A stretch of DNA of 64,000 nt from positions 1,426,001-1,490,000 of the forward strand of contig CAWGVZ010000010.1 of the NCBI GenBank assembly GCA_963826035.1, read 5' to 3'. Source of the DNA: Actinophytocola sp963826035 (GTDB taxonomy: Bacteria > Actinomycetota > Actinomycetes > Mycobacteriales > Pseudonocardiaceae). The notes below the pieces were generated by a model. It was not told the origin of the DNA and made no database searches. It saw only the letters and a list, made by a program, of their open reading frames with translations. The translations under genes and the position numbers were made by a program. Below are positions 31,392-39,826 of this stretch, piece by piece (within the stretch, counting starts at the first letter, position 1; each line of letters opens with the position of its first letter).

Positions 31392-33497
31392 ATGTCGACC
31401 ACCCAGGAACGAGTGCTGCCAACCCGTACCGCCATGCCGGACGGCCTCGGCCCGCGCCGCACCGGCCGGCTGGTGGCACTGGCTGTCACGCTCGTCGCCC
31501 TGATCGTGGTCGGCGGTGCACTGCACCTGACCCAGGGCACCTCGTCGGTAGGGGTGAGTGACCTACTGGCCATGGTGTTCGGCAACGCCGGCGCCGGCAC
31601 GGCGGACGTGGTGATCGAGTCGCGGCTGCCGAGATTGCTGGCCGCCGTGCTCGTCGGCCTCGCGCTCGGCGTGGCCGGCGCGGTCATGCAGTCCGTGTCG
31701 CGCAACGTCATCGCGTCGCCGGACACCCTCGCCGTGAACGCCGGCGCGCACCTGGCGCTCGTGTCCTTCGCGGCCTTCGGGTTGCAGCTCCCCCTGTTCG
31801 GTGCGACGGGCGTCGCGTTCATCGGCGGGCTCGGGGCGGCGTTGCTGGTGCTGATGCTGGCCGGCGGGGGTGGCGCCGGCATGGTCCGGCTGGTCCTCGC
31901 CGGCACGGCCATCATGCTGGCGCTGAACGCGTTGACCACCATGGTGCTCCTGCTGTTCTCCGAGGAGACCCGCGGCCTGTTCGCGTGGGGCGCCGGGGCA
32001 CTCGGGCAGAACGGCCTCGGCGGGGTGCGGTCCCTCGCACCGCTGGTGGCCGTCGCGTTGATCGCCCTGCTGGTGATCGCCCGCAAGCTCGACCTGATCT
32101 ACCTGGGCGACGACCACGCCCGCACGCTCGGCGTCGGCGTCTTCCGGATCCGCGCCTCGGCCATCGTGCTGGCCGTGCTCCTCACGGCGGCCGCCGTCAC
32201 GCTCGCCGGCCCCATCGGCTTCGTCGGGCTGGCCGCCCCGGCGGGCATCCGCCTGCTCACGGCCGCCGTGCCGGGCCTGCACCGGCACGGCGCGCTCATC
32301 CCGATCTCCGCCCTGGCCGGCGTGGTCCTGCTGATCGGCGCGGATCTGTTGCTGCGCGCGGTGATCGGCTCGCAGGGTGCGCTCGAAGTGCCGACCGGTG
32401 TGGTGACCACGCTGCTCGGTGCGCTCTTCCTGGTGGTGCTGGCGCGGAACATGCGGGTCACGGCGACCGTGGCCGAACCGCCGGCGCCCGGTACTCGGGG
32501 CGGCCTCGGCGCGACGCGCTACCGCCTGGTGCTGACCGTGCTCATCATCGTCTGCGTCGGTACGGCGCTCGTGGCGCTGCTGCTCGGCGACGCGAAGCTG
32601 TTGATGGGTGACGTGCTGAACTGGCTGACCGGCCAGGCCGGCCCGATCGTCACCGGCGTCCTGGAGAACCGGTTCCCCCGCGTGGTGGCAGCGTTGTTGG
32701 CCGGCGCCTCACTCGCGTTGGCTGGCGCGCTGATCCAGAGCGTGAGCCGAAACCCGTTGGCGGAACCGGGAATCATCGGTGTGGCGGGCGGTGCCGGCCT
32801 CGGCGCGATCACCGTGATCACCATCGTGCCGACGAGCACCTTCTGGCTGCAGGCGGGTGCGGCCGGCGTGGGCGCCGCGGCCGTGGCCACCCTGTTGTTC
32901 TGGCTGGCCGCAAAGGGCGGCTTCGCGAGCGACCGGCTGGTCCTCATCGGCTTCGGCCTGTCGGCCGGTGCCATGGCGCTCATCACCGTGCTCATCACCG
33001 TTTCCGACCCGTGGAACGAGACGAAGGCGCTGACCTGGTTGGCCGGCTCCACCTACGGCCGGTCCTTCGAGCACCTGATCCCCATGTTCCTGGTGGTCCT
33101 GCTGGCCGTCCCGATCCTCGCGGGGATGCGCGGCACGCTGGACGTGTTGTCGGTCGACGACGAGACCCCGAGAGTGCTGGGCGTCGACGTGTCGAGGTCC
33201 CGCCTGATAGCGCTGGCGATGGCCGTGGCCCTGACGGGCGCCGCGGTGGCCGGTGTCGGCGTGATCGGCTTCGTGGGCCTGGTGGCTCCCCACGCGGCGC
33301 GAGCCCTGGTGGGTCGCCGCCATACGAGAGCCCTGCCGGCGACAGCGTTACTGGGCGCGACGCTGGTATGCGCGGCCGACACGATCGGCCGCACGGTGAT
33401 CGCCCCGGCCCAACTCCCAGCCGGCCTGCTGACAGCGATCGTCGGCGCCCCCTACTTCGTGTGGCTCCTGTACCGAAGCCGCACCACCCAAACCTGA
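31392..33497 (+). CDS. Fused FecCD-type siderophore permease (FhuB-like)
   Basis: A 701-residue permease made of two FecCD domains in one chain, each about 330 residues with some ten helices. Half 1 has RLPRLLAAVLVGLALGVAGAVMQSVSRN and GPIGFVGLAAPAGIRLL; half 2 repeats them as RFPRVVAALLAGASLALAGALIQSVSRNPLAEP and GVIGFVGLVAPHAARAL. The GFVGLxAP loops contact the ATPase. This layout equals E. coli FhuB, so one polypeptide provides both membrane halves and no second permease is needed. It is the last gene of the iron-box operon. Confidence 0.93.
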   Translation: MSTTQERVLPTRTAMPDGLGPRRTGRLVALAVTLVALIVVGGALHLTQGTSSVGVSDLLAMVFGNAGAGTADVVIESRLPRLLAAVLVGLALGVAGAVMQSVSRNVIASPDTLAVNAGAHLALVSFAAFGLQLPLFGATGVAFIGGLGAALLVLMLAGGGGAGMVRLVLAGTAIMLALNALTTMVLLLFSEETRGLFAWGAGALGQNGLGGVRSLAPLVAVALIALLVIARKLDLIYLGDDHARTLGVGVFRIRASAIVLAVLLTAAAVTLAGPIGFVGLAAPAGIRLLTAAVPGLHRHGALIPISALAGVVLLIGADLLLRAVIGSQGALEVPTGVVTTLLGALFLVVLARNMRVTATVAEPPAPGTRGGLGATRYRLVLTVLIIVCVGTALVALLLGDAKLLMGDVLNWLTGQAGPIVTGVLENRFPRVVAALLAGASLALAGALIQSVSRNPLAEPGIIGVAGGAGLGAITVITIVPTSTFWLQAGAAGVGAAAVATLLFWLAAKGGFASDRLVLIGFGLSAGAMALITVLITVSDPWNETKALTWLAGSTYGRSFEHLIPMFLVVLLAVPILAGMRGTLDVLSVDDETPRVLGVDVSRSRLIALAMAVALTGAAVAGVGVIGFVGLVAPHAARALVGRRHTRALPATALLGATLVCAADTIGRTVIAPAQLPAGLLTAIVGAPYFVWLLYRSRTTQT

Positions 33498-33514
33498 TCC
33501 CCCGCTCCAGCACC

Positions 33515-33640
33515 CGCGAGTCCCACGTTCAAACCGCGCGAGTCCCACGTTCAGAACTGGTGAGTCCCACATTCGCGAACGTGGGACTCGCGGGACGCGA
33601 ACGTGGGACTCGCGGGACGCGAACGTGGGACTCGCGGGAT
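33515..33640. repeat. Array of 22-bp intergenic repeats in both orientations
   Basis: Three direct copies of GCGAACGTGGGACTCGCGGG plus AC/AT stand at 33575-33596, 33597-33618 and 33619-33640. Three inverted copies of the core (CGCGAGTCCCACGTTC) lie at 33515-33530 and 33537-33552, with a diverged one at about 33559-33576. The two halves can fold into a long hairpin, so it may also end transcription after the permease. Confidence 0.9.
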
Positions 33641-33729
33641 TTGCACGGAAACAGTTGTCCTGGGCCTTGTTTAGTGCGGATTTAGTCGCGAAGATGTCCC
33701 GTAACCTACGTGATCACGGGAGTCTGGAC

Positions 33730-35160
33730 ATGAGCGAGAAGCTGCGGAACTTCGTCGACGGTGGGCACGCGGAGCCGGCCGACGGCCAGTACGCGGATCT
33801 GATCGACCCGAGCACGGGCGAGGTGTTCGCGTTGGCGCCGGTATCCGGCCCGGCGGACGTGGACCAGGCGATGACGGCCGCGGCCAGCGCGTTCGAGGTC
33901 TGGCGCGACGCGACCCCGCGGGAGCGCCAGCTCACCATGCTGCGCTTCGCCGACGCGCTGGAAGCGCGGACCGACGACCTGGTCGACGCCGAGTGCCGCA
34001 ACACCGGCAAGCCGCGGCAGCTGACCTACGAGGAGGAGCTGCCGCCGGCCATCGACCACTTCCGGTTCTTCGCGGGCGCGGCGCGGGTGCTGGAGGGCAA
34101 GTCGGCCGGCGAGTACCTGGCCGGCCACACGAGCTACGTCCGCCGCGAGCCGATCGGCGTGTGTGCGCAGGTCACGCCGTGGAACTACCCGCTCATGATG
34201 GCCGTGTGGAAGATCGCGCCGGCGCTGGCGGCCGGCAACACGGTGGTGCTGAAGCCGTCGGACACCACGCCCGTGTCAACGCTGCTCATGGCCGAGATCG
34301 CGGCCGAGTTCTTCCCGCCGGGCGTGTTCAACGTGATCTGCGGCAACCGGGAGACCGGCCGCGCGCTCGTGGCGCACCCGACCCCGCAGATGGTGTCGAT
34401 CACCGGCTCCGTCCGCGCCGGCCGGGAGGTGGCGGCCGCCGCGGCGACCGACCTGAAGCGGGTCCACCTGGAACTGGGCGGCAAGGCGCCGGTGGTGGTG
34501 TTCGACGACGCCGACATCGCGACCGCCGCCGAAGCCATCGCGGTCGGCGGGTACTTCAACGCCGGCCAGGACTGCACGGCCGCCACCCGGGTACTGGCCG
34601 GGGCGGGTGTGCACGACGAGCTGGTGGCCGCGCTGACCGAGCAGGCGAAGAAGATCCGCACCGGCCCGCCGACCGACCCGGACGTGCTGTACGGCCCGCT
34701 GAACAACAAGGACCAACTGGCCAGGGTGGCCGGCTTCGTCGACCGCCTGCCGGAACACGCGTCCGTCCACACGGGAGGGTCACAGGTGGGCGACCGCGGC
34801 TATTTCTACGCCCCCACCGTGATCTCCGGGCTACGACAGGACGACGAGATCATCCAGGACGAGGTGTTCGGCCCGGTGATCACCGTGCAGCGCTTCACCG
34901 ACGAGCCGTCCGCCGTACAAATGGCGAACGACGTGCAGTACGGCCTGGCGGCATCGGTGTGGACCCGCGACCACGGCCGCGCCATGCGAATGACCGCCCG
35001 CCTGGACTTCGGCTGCGTCTGGGTGAACACGCACATCCCGTTCATCTCGGAAATGCCGCACGGCGGGTTCAAGCACTCGGGCCACGGCAAGGACCTGTCG
35101 ATGTACGGCCTGGAGGACTACACGCGCGTGAAGCACGTGATGCACAACATCGAAAGCTGA
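33730..35160 (+). CDS. Gamma-aminobutyraldehyde-type aldehyde dehydrogenase
   Basis: A 476-residue NAD(P)-dependent aldehyde dehydrogenase. The catalytic Cys is in YFNAGQDCTAATR and the general-base Glu in LELGGKAPVVV. Cofactor residues are in VTPWNYPLMMAVWKIAPALAAGNTVVLKPSD. The C-terminal HIPFISEMPHGGFKHSGHGKDLSMYGLEDYTRVKHV matches PatD/Prr-type enzymes that turn 4-aminobutanal into GABA in putrescine breakdown. Nearby polyamine uptake and aminotransferase genes support that role. The start ATG 33730 has GGGAG upstream; the frame extending to 33625 runs into the repeat array and is rejected. Confidence 0.9.
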   Translation: MSEKLRNFVDGGHAEPADGQYADLIDPSTGEVFALAPVSGPADVDQAMTAAASAFEVWRDATPRERQLTMLRFADALEARTDDLVDAECRNTGKPRQLTYEEELPPAIDHFRFFAGAARVLEGKSAGEYLAGHTSYVRREPIGVCAQVTPWNYPLMMAVWKIAPALAAGNTVVLKPSDTTPVSTLLMAEIAAEFFPPGVFNVICGNRETGRALVAHPTPQMVSITGSVRAGREVAAAAATDLKRVHLELGGKAPVVVFDDADIATAAEAIAVGGYFNAGQDCTAATRVLAGAGVHDELVAALTEQAKKIRTGPPTDPDVLYGPLNNKDQLARVAGFVDRLPEHASVHTGGSQVGDRGYFYAPTVISGLRQDDEIIQDEVFGPVITVQRFTDEPSAVQMANDVQYGLAASVWTRDHGRAMRMTARLDFGCVWVNTHIPFISEMPHGGFKHSGHGKDLSMYGLEDYTRVKHVMHNIES

Positions 35161-36322
35161 TGCCCGCGACCGCGAACACCACGGCCAGCCCCAGCCAGCC
35201 CGTCGGTCCCGGCGCGGACACGACGAGGACGCTGACGAGCGGGCCGGCCATGACGGCCAGGGAGAACACGGTCGAGTACGCGGACTGGTAGGCCCCCATC
35301 CGGCCGTCGGGTGCCGCGGCGTAGGACATCGACCAGCCGCTCGCCGCCTGGAACAGTTCGCCCGCCGTTCGGAAGATGGCGCCCGCCAACAAAAGCATCA
35401 CCGCGACCCACGGGACGACCGCGTCACTCGGTGCGAAAGCCACGCAGGCGACCGCCAGGAACACGCCGGCCCGGCGCGCGCCGCGGGCGGCGCCCGCCGC
35501 CGTCTCGGTTCGCCGGCCGACCCGGACCTGGAACAACACGGCGCCGAGTGTGCTCACCGCCAGGACGACAGCCATCACCGCCGGCGGAACGTCCGTCCTG
35601 GTGGTGATCCACAGCGGCAACGCGATGGTGAGGACGGCCGCGTGCAGCGACAGGACCGCCTGGGCGGCGCTGGCGGCGAGGAACCGCCAGTCGGGGGCCG
35701 GTTCCCGGCGCGGCGGTCGCGGCCGGCGCGGTACCGCGATGCGCGCGATCCCGAGCGCGCTGACGACGAACGTCGCGGTGTCGAGCCCCAGCAGCACCAC
35801 GAACGCCGGCCGCGAGTCGATCACCAGGCCGATCCCGCCGAGCCCCGCGCCGAGCGCGCTGCCCGCGTTCAGCACGGTGCGCAGGTAGGCACGGGTCTGG
35901 ACCCGCTCCCGCGTCACGGTGATCGCCGCGATGAAGGCGTTGCGCACGCCCGCCGTACCCCGTTCGGCGGTGATCACCAGGCACGTGACGACCAGGAAGT
36001 GCACCCAGGGCAGTGCCGAGTAGAGCGCGACGGCCGTCCCCTGCACCAGGAGCAGCGCCACGAAGACGGGCTTCGCGCCGATCCGGTCGGCGAGCAGGCC
36101 GAGCGGCACGCCGGTGAGCAGCGCGGCGCCGCCACCGACGGCCAGTCCCACGCCGACCTGGGCGACCGACAGACCAACGACGCGGACGAGGTAGATCGTG
36201 GCCACCGTGGCGAAGACGCCGTTGCCGATGCTGTTGACGAAGGTGACGGCGGCCAGCTTGCGGACCGGTCCGGGCACGGGGGTGAGACCGAGAACGCGAG
36301 CCAGCGGCGATCGTCTCGTCAC
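35069..36322 (-). CDS. MFS transporter
   Basis: A 417-residue major facilitator with about twelve hydrophobic segments. The loop 2-3 signature is visible as GVPLGLLADRIGAKPVF. GTG 36322 overlaps the stop of the upstream GNAT gene (GTGA). The far C-terminus (FRCCASRASRACSPPGRTST) is Arg/Ser/Cys-rich and runs 92 bp over the end of the convergent dehydrogenase, so the natural protein may originally have ended earlier. It is the last gene of a methyltransferase, GNAT, MFS operon. An efflux role is plausible but unproven. Confidence 0.85.
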   Translation of the reverse strand: MTRRSPLARVLGLTPVPGPVRKLAAVTFVNSIGNGVFATVATIYLVRVVGLSVAQVGVGLAVGGGAALLTGVPLGLLADRIGAKPVFVALLLVQGTAVALYSALPWVHFLVVTCLVITAERGTAGVRNAFIAAITVTRERVQTRAYLRTVLNAGSALGAGLGGIGLVIDSRPAFVVLLGLDTATFVVSALGIARIAVPRRPRPPRREPAPDWRFLAASAAQAVLSLHAAVLTIALPLWITTRTDVPPAVMAVVLAVSTLGAVLFQVRVGRRTETAAGAARGARRAGVFLAVACVAFAPSDAVVPWVAVMLLLAGAIFRTAGELFQAASGWSMSYAAAPDGRMGAYQSAYSTVFSLAVMAGPLVSVLVVSAPGPTGWLGLAVVFAVAGISFRCCASRASRACSPPGRTSTGPCRGPSA

Positions 36323-36849
36323 CGTGGCCCCGAAGGGTCGAGCAGGTGGATCATGTGCAGCTTCGCGACCGGGTGTCCGGCCACCACGGCCGCCCGCGGT
36401 TCCCGCCCCCACACCTCGAACCCGCACGACCGGTAAAGGCGCTCCGCCGGGACGTTCCCCTCGGACACGGTCAGCCCGACCTGGGTGAGACCGGTGGTGG
36501 TGGTCGCGAGGTCCAGTACCTCGCGAACGAGCGCCCGACCGATCCCGCGGCCGGTCGCCGCCGGGTCGACGGCCATGCCGAACAGCGTCGCCTTGTGCCG
36601 CTCCTGCCGCCGGGGGCGCACGGCGAGCCCGGCGATCCCCACCAGCTTCCGCCCGTCGTACGCGCCGAGCACGAAGTCGGGCAGGCGGCCGGCCAGCCGT
36701 TGGACGGTCGCCGACAGCGGCTTGTCGACGTCCTCCTCGTAGGTCGAGACGAAGGCGGCCGGCGAATGACGCAGTGCGCGCAGGCGGAACTCCCGGTACT
36801 CCTCGGCGTCGTCGACGCACAGCTTCCGGATGGCCGGCCGGTCAGTCAC
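36319..36849 (-). CDS. GNAT-family N-acetyltransferase
   Basis: A 176-residue acetyltransferase. Motif A is LFGMAVDPAATGRGIGRALVREVLDLA (GRGIG) and motif B is VGLTVSEGNVPAERLYRSCGFEVWG. The N-terminal part (AIRKLCVDDAEEYREFRLRALRHSPAAFVSTYEED) is typical of RimI-like GNATs. GTG 36849 overlaps the stop of the methyltransferase by 8 bp; an ATG at 36894 would extend into that gene and is not favoured. Both ends overlap neighbours, so it is the middle gene of a coupled three-gene operon. Confidence 0.88.
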   Translation of the reverse strand: MTDRPAIRKLCVDDAEEYREFRLRALRHSPAAFVSTYEEDVDKPLSATVQRLAGRLPDFVLGAYDGRKLVGIAGLAVRPRRQERHKATLFGMAVDPAATGRGIGRALVREVLDLATTTTGLTQVGLTVSEGNVPAERLYRSCGFEVWGREPRAAVVAGHPVAKLHMIHLLDPSGPR

Positions 36850-37762
36850 GACGGAGTCTCGTGCAGCGGGTGATGTACGGCAGCGTGAGCTCACTCCGGT
36901 CCCTGAGCCGAGGATGGGAGTCGAGGAACTCGGCCACGTCGCCGAGGAGGTTCGCCCGGTCGGCCTCCGGCAGGGTGATGACGTAGCTGCGGGACGCGAC
37001 GAGGTCGAGGAGTTCGGCCCTGGTCAACACCTGGCTCCACCGGATCTCCGTCCGTTCCGGCCGGCCGAACGGGGGTCCGACGTCCGGCTCGACGTCGATC
37101 GCCTGGCGAGTGTGCTGGTGCAGGACGCCGTCGAGGTCCTTCACCCATGGCTCGCTGTCGTCGCGGACGTTCCACGCCAACCCGAGCGTCCCGCCGGGCA
37201 CGAGGACCCGGGCGACCTCCGGTACCGCGAGCGCCGTGTCGACCCAGTGCCAGGTCTGGGCGAGCACGACCGCGTCGACGCTGCCGTCCTCGAGCGGGAT
37301 CCGTTCGGCCGAGCCGTCGCGCACGTCGGCCGTGGGAACGGCGGCGCGGAGCAGGTCACGCAGTCGCTCGGCCGGCTCCACGGCGACGACCTTCAGGCCG
37401 GCGTCGGCCAGAAGTCCGGTGAACTGCCCCGTGCCGGCACCCAGGTCCAGGACTCGCCTGGCTCGTCGCGGGATCAGCCATTCGACCGCCGAGGACGGAT
37501 AGCCCGGCCGGGCGCGGTGGTAGGCCGTCGCCGCCGCTCCGAACGAGCCGGCCTGGAGTTTGCGGGACCAGCGGCGGGTCGCTCCCTGCCTGGTCATGCC
37601 GCACGCCCGGCCGATCTCCTCCCAGCTGACACCCTGGCGGCGCAGGTCCTCGACGATCGCCGTGCGGCGGGTCTCGAAGGCGGCCACCGCCTCGGTCAGC
37701 CGCCCAAGTCCCGGCAACCCGCCGGCACCGGCCACCTCGTCCGCCGTGTTGTCACCGTTCAC
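36842..37762 (-). CDS. HTH-domain / SAM-dependent methyltransferase fusion
   Basis: About 306 residues. The N-terminal part carries a helix-turn-helix-like segment (TRRTAIVEDLRRQGVSWEEIGRACGMTRQGATRRWSRKL), the kind found as small free-standing actinobacterial DNA-binding proteins. The remainder is a class I methyltransferase of the Methyltransf_11 group: ARRVLDLGAGTGQFTGLLADAG (SAM motif I), VVAVEPAERL (acidic loop), ERIPLEDGSVDAVVLAQTWHWVD, then VARVLVPGGTLGLAWNV. The start is GTG 37762 or TTG 37771, neither with a clear ribosome site, so it may be leaderless. An inverted repeat lies 35 bp upstream. Substrate unknown. Confidence 0.85.
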   Translation of the reverse strand: MNGDNTADEVAGAGGLPGLGRLTEAVAAFETRRTAIVEDLRRQGVSWEEIGRACGMTRQGATRRWSRKLQAGSFGAAATAYHRARPGYPSSAVEWLIPRRARRVLDLGAGTGQFTGLLADAGLKVVAVEPAERLRDLLRAAVPTADVRDGSAERIPLEDGSVDAVVLAQTWHWVDTALAVPEVARVLVPGGTLGLAWNVRDDSEPWVKDLDGVLHQHTRQAIDVEPDVGPPFGRPERTEIRWSQVLTRAELLDLVASRSYVITLPEADRANLLGDVAEFLDSHPRLRDRSELTLPYITRCTRLRRD

Positions 37763-37796
37763 GGGAGGCAACGTATGGTGCCCATGGTGATCATGT

Positions 37797-37831
37797 CAAC
37801 AGATGTTGCCTGCCGAGGGCAACACCTGTTG
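37797..37831. promoter_or_regulatory. Inverted repeat upstream of HTH-methyltransferase
   Basis: CAACAGATGTTGCC (37797-37810) faces GGCAACACCTGTTG (37818-37831): 14-bp arms with one mismatch and a 7-nt spacer. It could be the operator of the HTH-methyltransferase operon or the terminator of the preceding polyamine operon, whose stop is at 37833. Confidence 0.5.
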
Positions 37832-37832
37832 C

Positions 37833-39029
37833 CTATTGCTCCCGCAGGCCCCACGGGGAGCCGTACTCGGTCAGCAGGTCCAGGAACGGCACGGCGTCGA
37901 AGGCCTCCGGCCCGAGCACGCCACTCCCCTCCCAAGCCCCGGACGCGAGCAACTCCAACGCCACCACCGGGTTGATGGCCGTCTGCCAAGCCACGGCCTG
38001 ATGCCCGTACTCGCGCATGGACCACTCGTTGTCCACCACGTGATACAGGTAAACCTCGCGCGGCAGGCCATTCGCGCCCGTGCCGCGAACCCAGGTCCCC
38101 GCGCACGTCTTGCCGCGCATCCGAGGACCGAGCGTCGCCGGATCGGGCAAACACGCGGCCACGAGATCCCGCGGTGACACGGACACGTCACCGACCTGAA
38201 CCGGCGAGGTCGACGACAACCCCAGCTTGTGCAACGTCCGCAACACGTCGATGAACTCGGCCCCGAGCCCGTACTTGAACGTCACCCGCGTCGCCGACAC
38301 CCAGCGAGGGATGAGCAGCACCTCCTCGTGCTCCACGTTCACGCACTCGACCGGCCCGATGCCCTCCGGAAAGTCGAACACCTCCGGCTCGGAGAACGGT
38401 TCGGTCGTGTACCAGCCGCGTGCCGACTCCCAGATCACCGGCGGGTTCAGGCACTCCTCGATGGTCGTCCAGATGGAGAACGTCGGCGCGAACGCATAAC
38501 CGGAGACGTCCAGATTCGCCCCGTCCCGCACACCGATCTCGTCGATCGAGGTGAACAGATGATCGGCCGCGTACCGCGCGAACACATCGGACAGCCCGGG
38601 CTCGACCCCGATTCCCACGAGCGCCAACCGCTCGGCCGCCTCCCACCGCGAAGCCGCCGCGAACTGCTGATCCCCCAACTTGATCCCGGGCTTCGCATAC
38701 GGCTCGACAGGATCCGCCGTGGACAGTGACATGGCCATGTCGAGATAGTGCGCCCCAGCGGCGAGCGCCCCCTCGAAGATAGGCATCACGAACCGAGGAT
38801 CGACCGCATTGAACACATGCGTTATCCCACGGGCGAGACACAGCTTCGTGATCTCATCGGCCGACGAGGCGTCGACGGTGGCGGCCGAGAACCGGGAGTC
38901 GGGCACGCAGGCAGCCGCACGGGAAGCCGAATAGTCGGCCACCACATAGGACTCGAAGAATTTCCGCCGAGCCGCGATCGCCACGGCCGCCGACCCCACG
39001 GCGCCGGCACCGACCTGCAACACCCTCAT
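37833..39029 (-). CDS. Saccharopine-dehydrogenase-like reductase in polyamine operon
   Basis: A 398-residue NAD(P)-binding enzyme. It begins MRVLQVGAGAVGSAAVAIAARR (Rossmann GxGxxG) and has ITHVFNAVDPRFVMPIFEGALAAGAHYLDMAMS, typical of the saccharopine/homospermidine/carboxynorspermidine dehydrogenase superfamily. The C-terminal substrate domain includes VYLYHVVDNEWSMREYGHQAVAWQTAINP. It is the last gene of PotD-A-B-C and its ATG overlaps the PotC stop (ATGA). A reductive condensation or the reverse oxidation on a polyamine is the natural guess, for example carboxynorspermidine-type chemistry; the substrate is inference. Confidence 0.85.
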   Translation of the reverse strand: MRVLQVGAGAVGSAAVAIAARRKFFESYVVADYSASRAAACVPDSRFSAATVDASSADEITKLCLARGITHVFNAVDPRFVMPIFEGALAAGAHYLDMAMSLSTADPVEPYAKPGIKLGDQQFAAASRWEAAERLALVGIGVEPGLSDVFARYAADHLFTSIDEIGVRDGANLDVSGYAFAPTFSIWTTIEECLNPPVIWESARGWYTTEPFSEPEVFDFPEGIGPVECVNVEHEEVLLIPRWVSATRVTFKYGLGAEFIDVLRTLHKLGLSSTSPVQVGDVSVSPRDLVAACLPDPATLGPRMRGKTCAGTWVRGTGANGLPREVYLYHVVDNEWSMREYGHQAVAWQTAINPVVALELLASGAWEGSGVLGPEAFDAVPFLDLLTEYGSPWGLREQ

Positions 39030-39826
39030 ACGAACCGAGCCTTCCGTCGGGACCGCAGCTGCACGATTACCACCAACACGAACGCCAGCAGGAACACGGC
39101 CGTCCCGATCACGTTGACCTCACGCGGAATCCCACGCTGCGCCGCACCCCACACGAACATGGGGAACGTCACGGTGGTCCCCGAGTTGAAGTTCGTGATG
39201 ATGAAGTCGTCGAAGGACAACGACAGCGACAACATGGCGGCGGCCGCGATGCCCGGCAGCACCAGCGGCAGCGTCACCCGCCGGAACGTCTGCCACTCCG
39301 AGGCGTACAGGTCCATGGCCGCCTCCTGGAGCCGTGGATCCAACCCGGCCATCCGCGCCTTCACGGTCACCACCACAAAGGACAGACAGAAGAGAATGTG
39401 CGCGACCACGACGGTCCAGAACCCGAGCGGCACCCGCAACGTCACGAACAACGCCAGCAACGAAGATCCCATCACCACCTCGGGGGTTGCCATCGGCAGG
39501 AAGATCAGCACGTTCGTGGTCGACCGGCCACGAAACCGGTGCCGGGCAAGGGCAAAGGCCATCAACGTCCCGAGCACGGTCGCCACCAGCGTGGCCACCA
39601 GAGCGATCCCGACACTGACCCGCAACGCCTCCCCGAGGCCGGCGGCCCCGAACGGATCGAGCCAGTAGTCGAGTGTCCACTCGGGAGACAGGTCGTAGGA
39701 CAGCCGGTTCGACGGGCGGTTCAGGGAAAGCAGGAACACCACGACGATCGGCAGGAACAGATAGACCAGCACCACCAGCCCGACCACCAGGACCCAGTGG
39801 TCGGCCACCCACCTCGACACCCGCAC
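39026..39826 (-). CDS. potC: Spermidine/putrescine ABC transporter permease PotC
   Basis: A 266-residue inner-membrane permease with six predicted helices (VLVVGLVVLVYLFLPIVVVFLLSL at the start). The EAA loop is LDPRLQEAAMDLYASEWQTFRRVTLPLVLPGI. SLSLSFDDFIITNFNSG is the signature run of PotC-type subunits. GTG 39826 abuts the PotB stop directly. It forms the membrane channel with PotB and is driven by PotA. Confidence 0.92.
   Translation of the reverse strand: MRVSRWVADHWVLVVGLVVLVYLFLPIVVVFLLSLNRPSNRLSYDLSPEWTLDYWLDPFGAAGLGEALRVSVGIALVATLVATVLGTLMAFALARHRFRGRSTTNVLIFLPMATPEVVMGSSLLALFVTLRVPLGFWTVVVAHILFCLSFVVVTVKARMAGLDPRLQEAAMDLYASEWQTFRRVTLPLVLPGIAAAAMLSLSLSFDDFIITNFNSGTTVTFPMFVWGAAQRGIPREVNVIGTAVFLLAFVLVVIVQLRSRRKARFV

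Noticed and set aside
33515..33640. CRISPR array
   Set aside because: The 22-bp units are contiguous with no unique spacers, some are inverted, and no cas genes are nearby.
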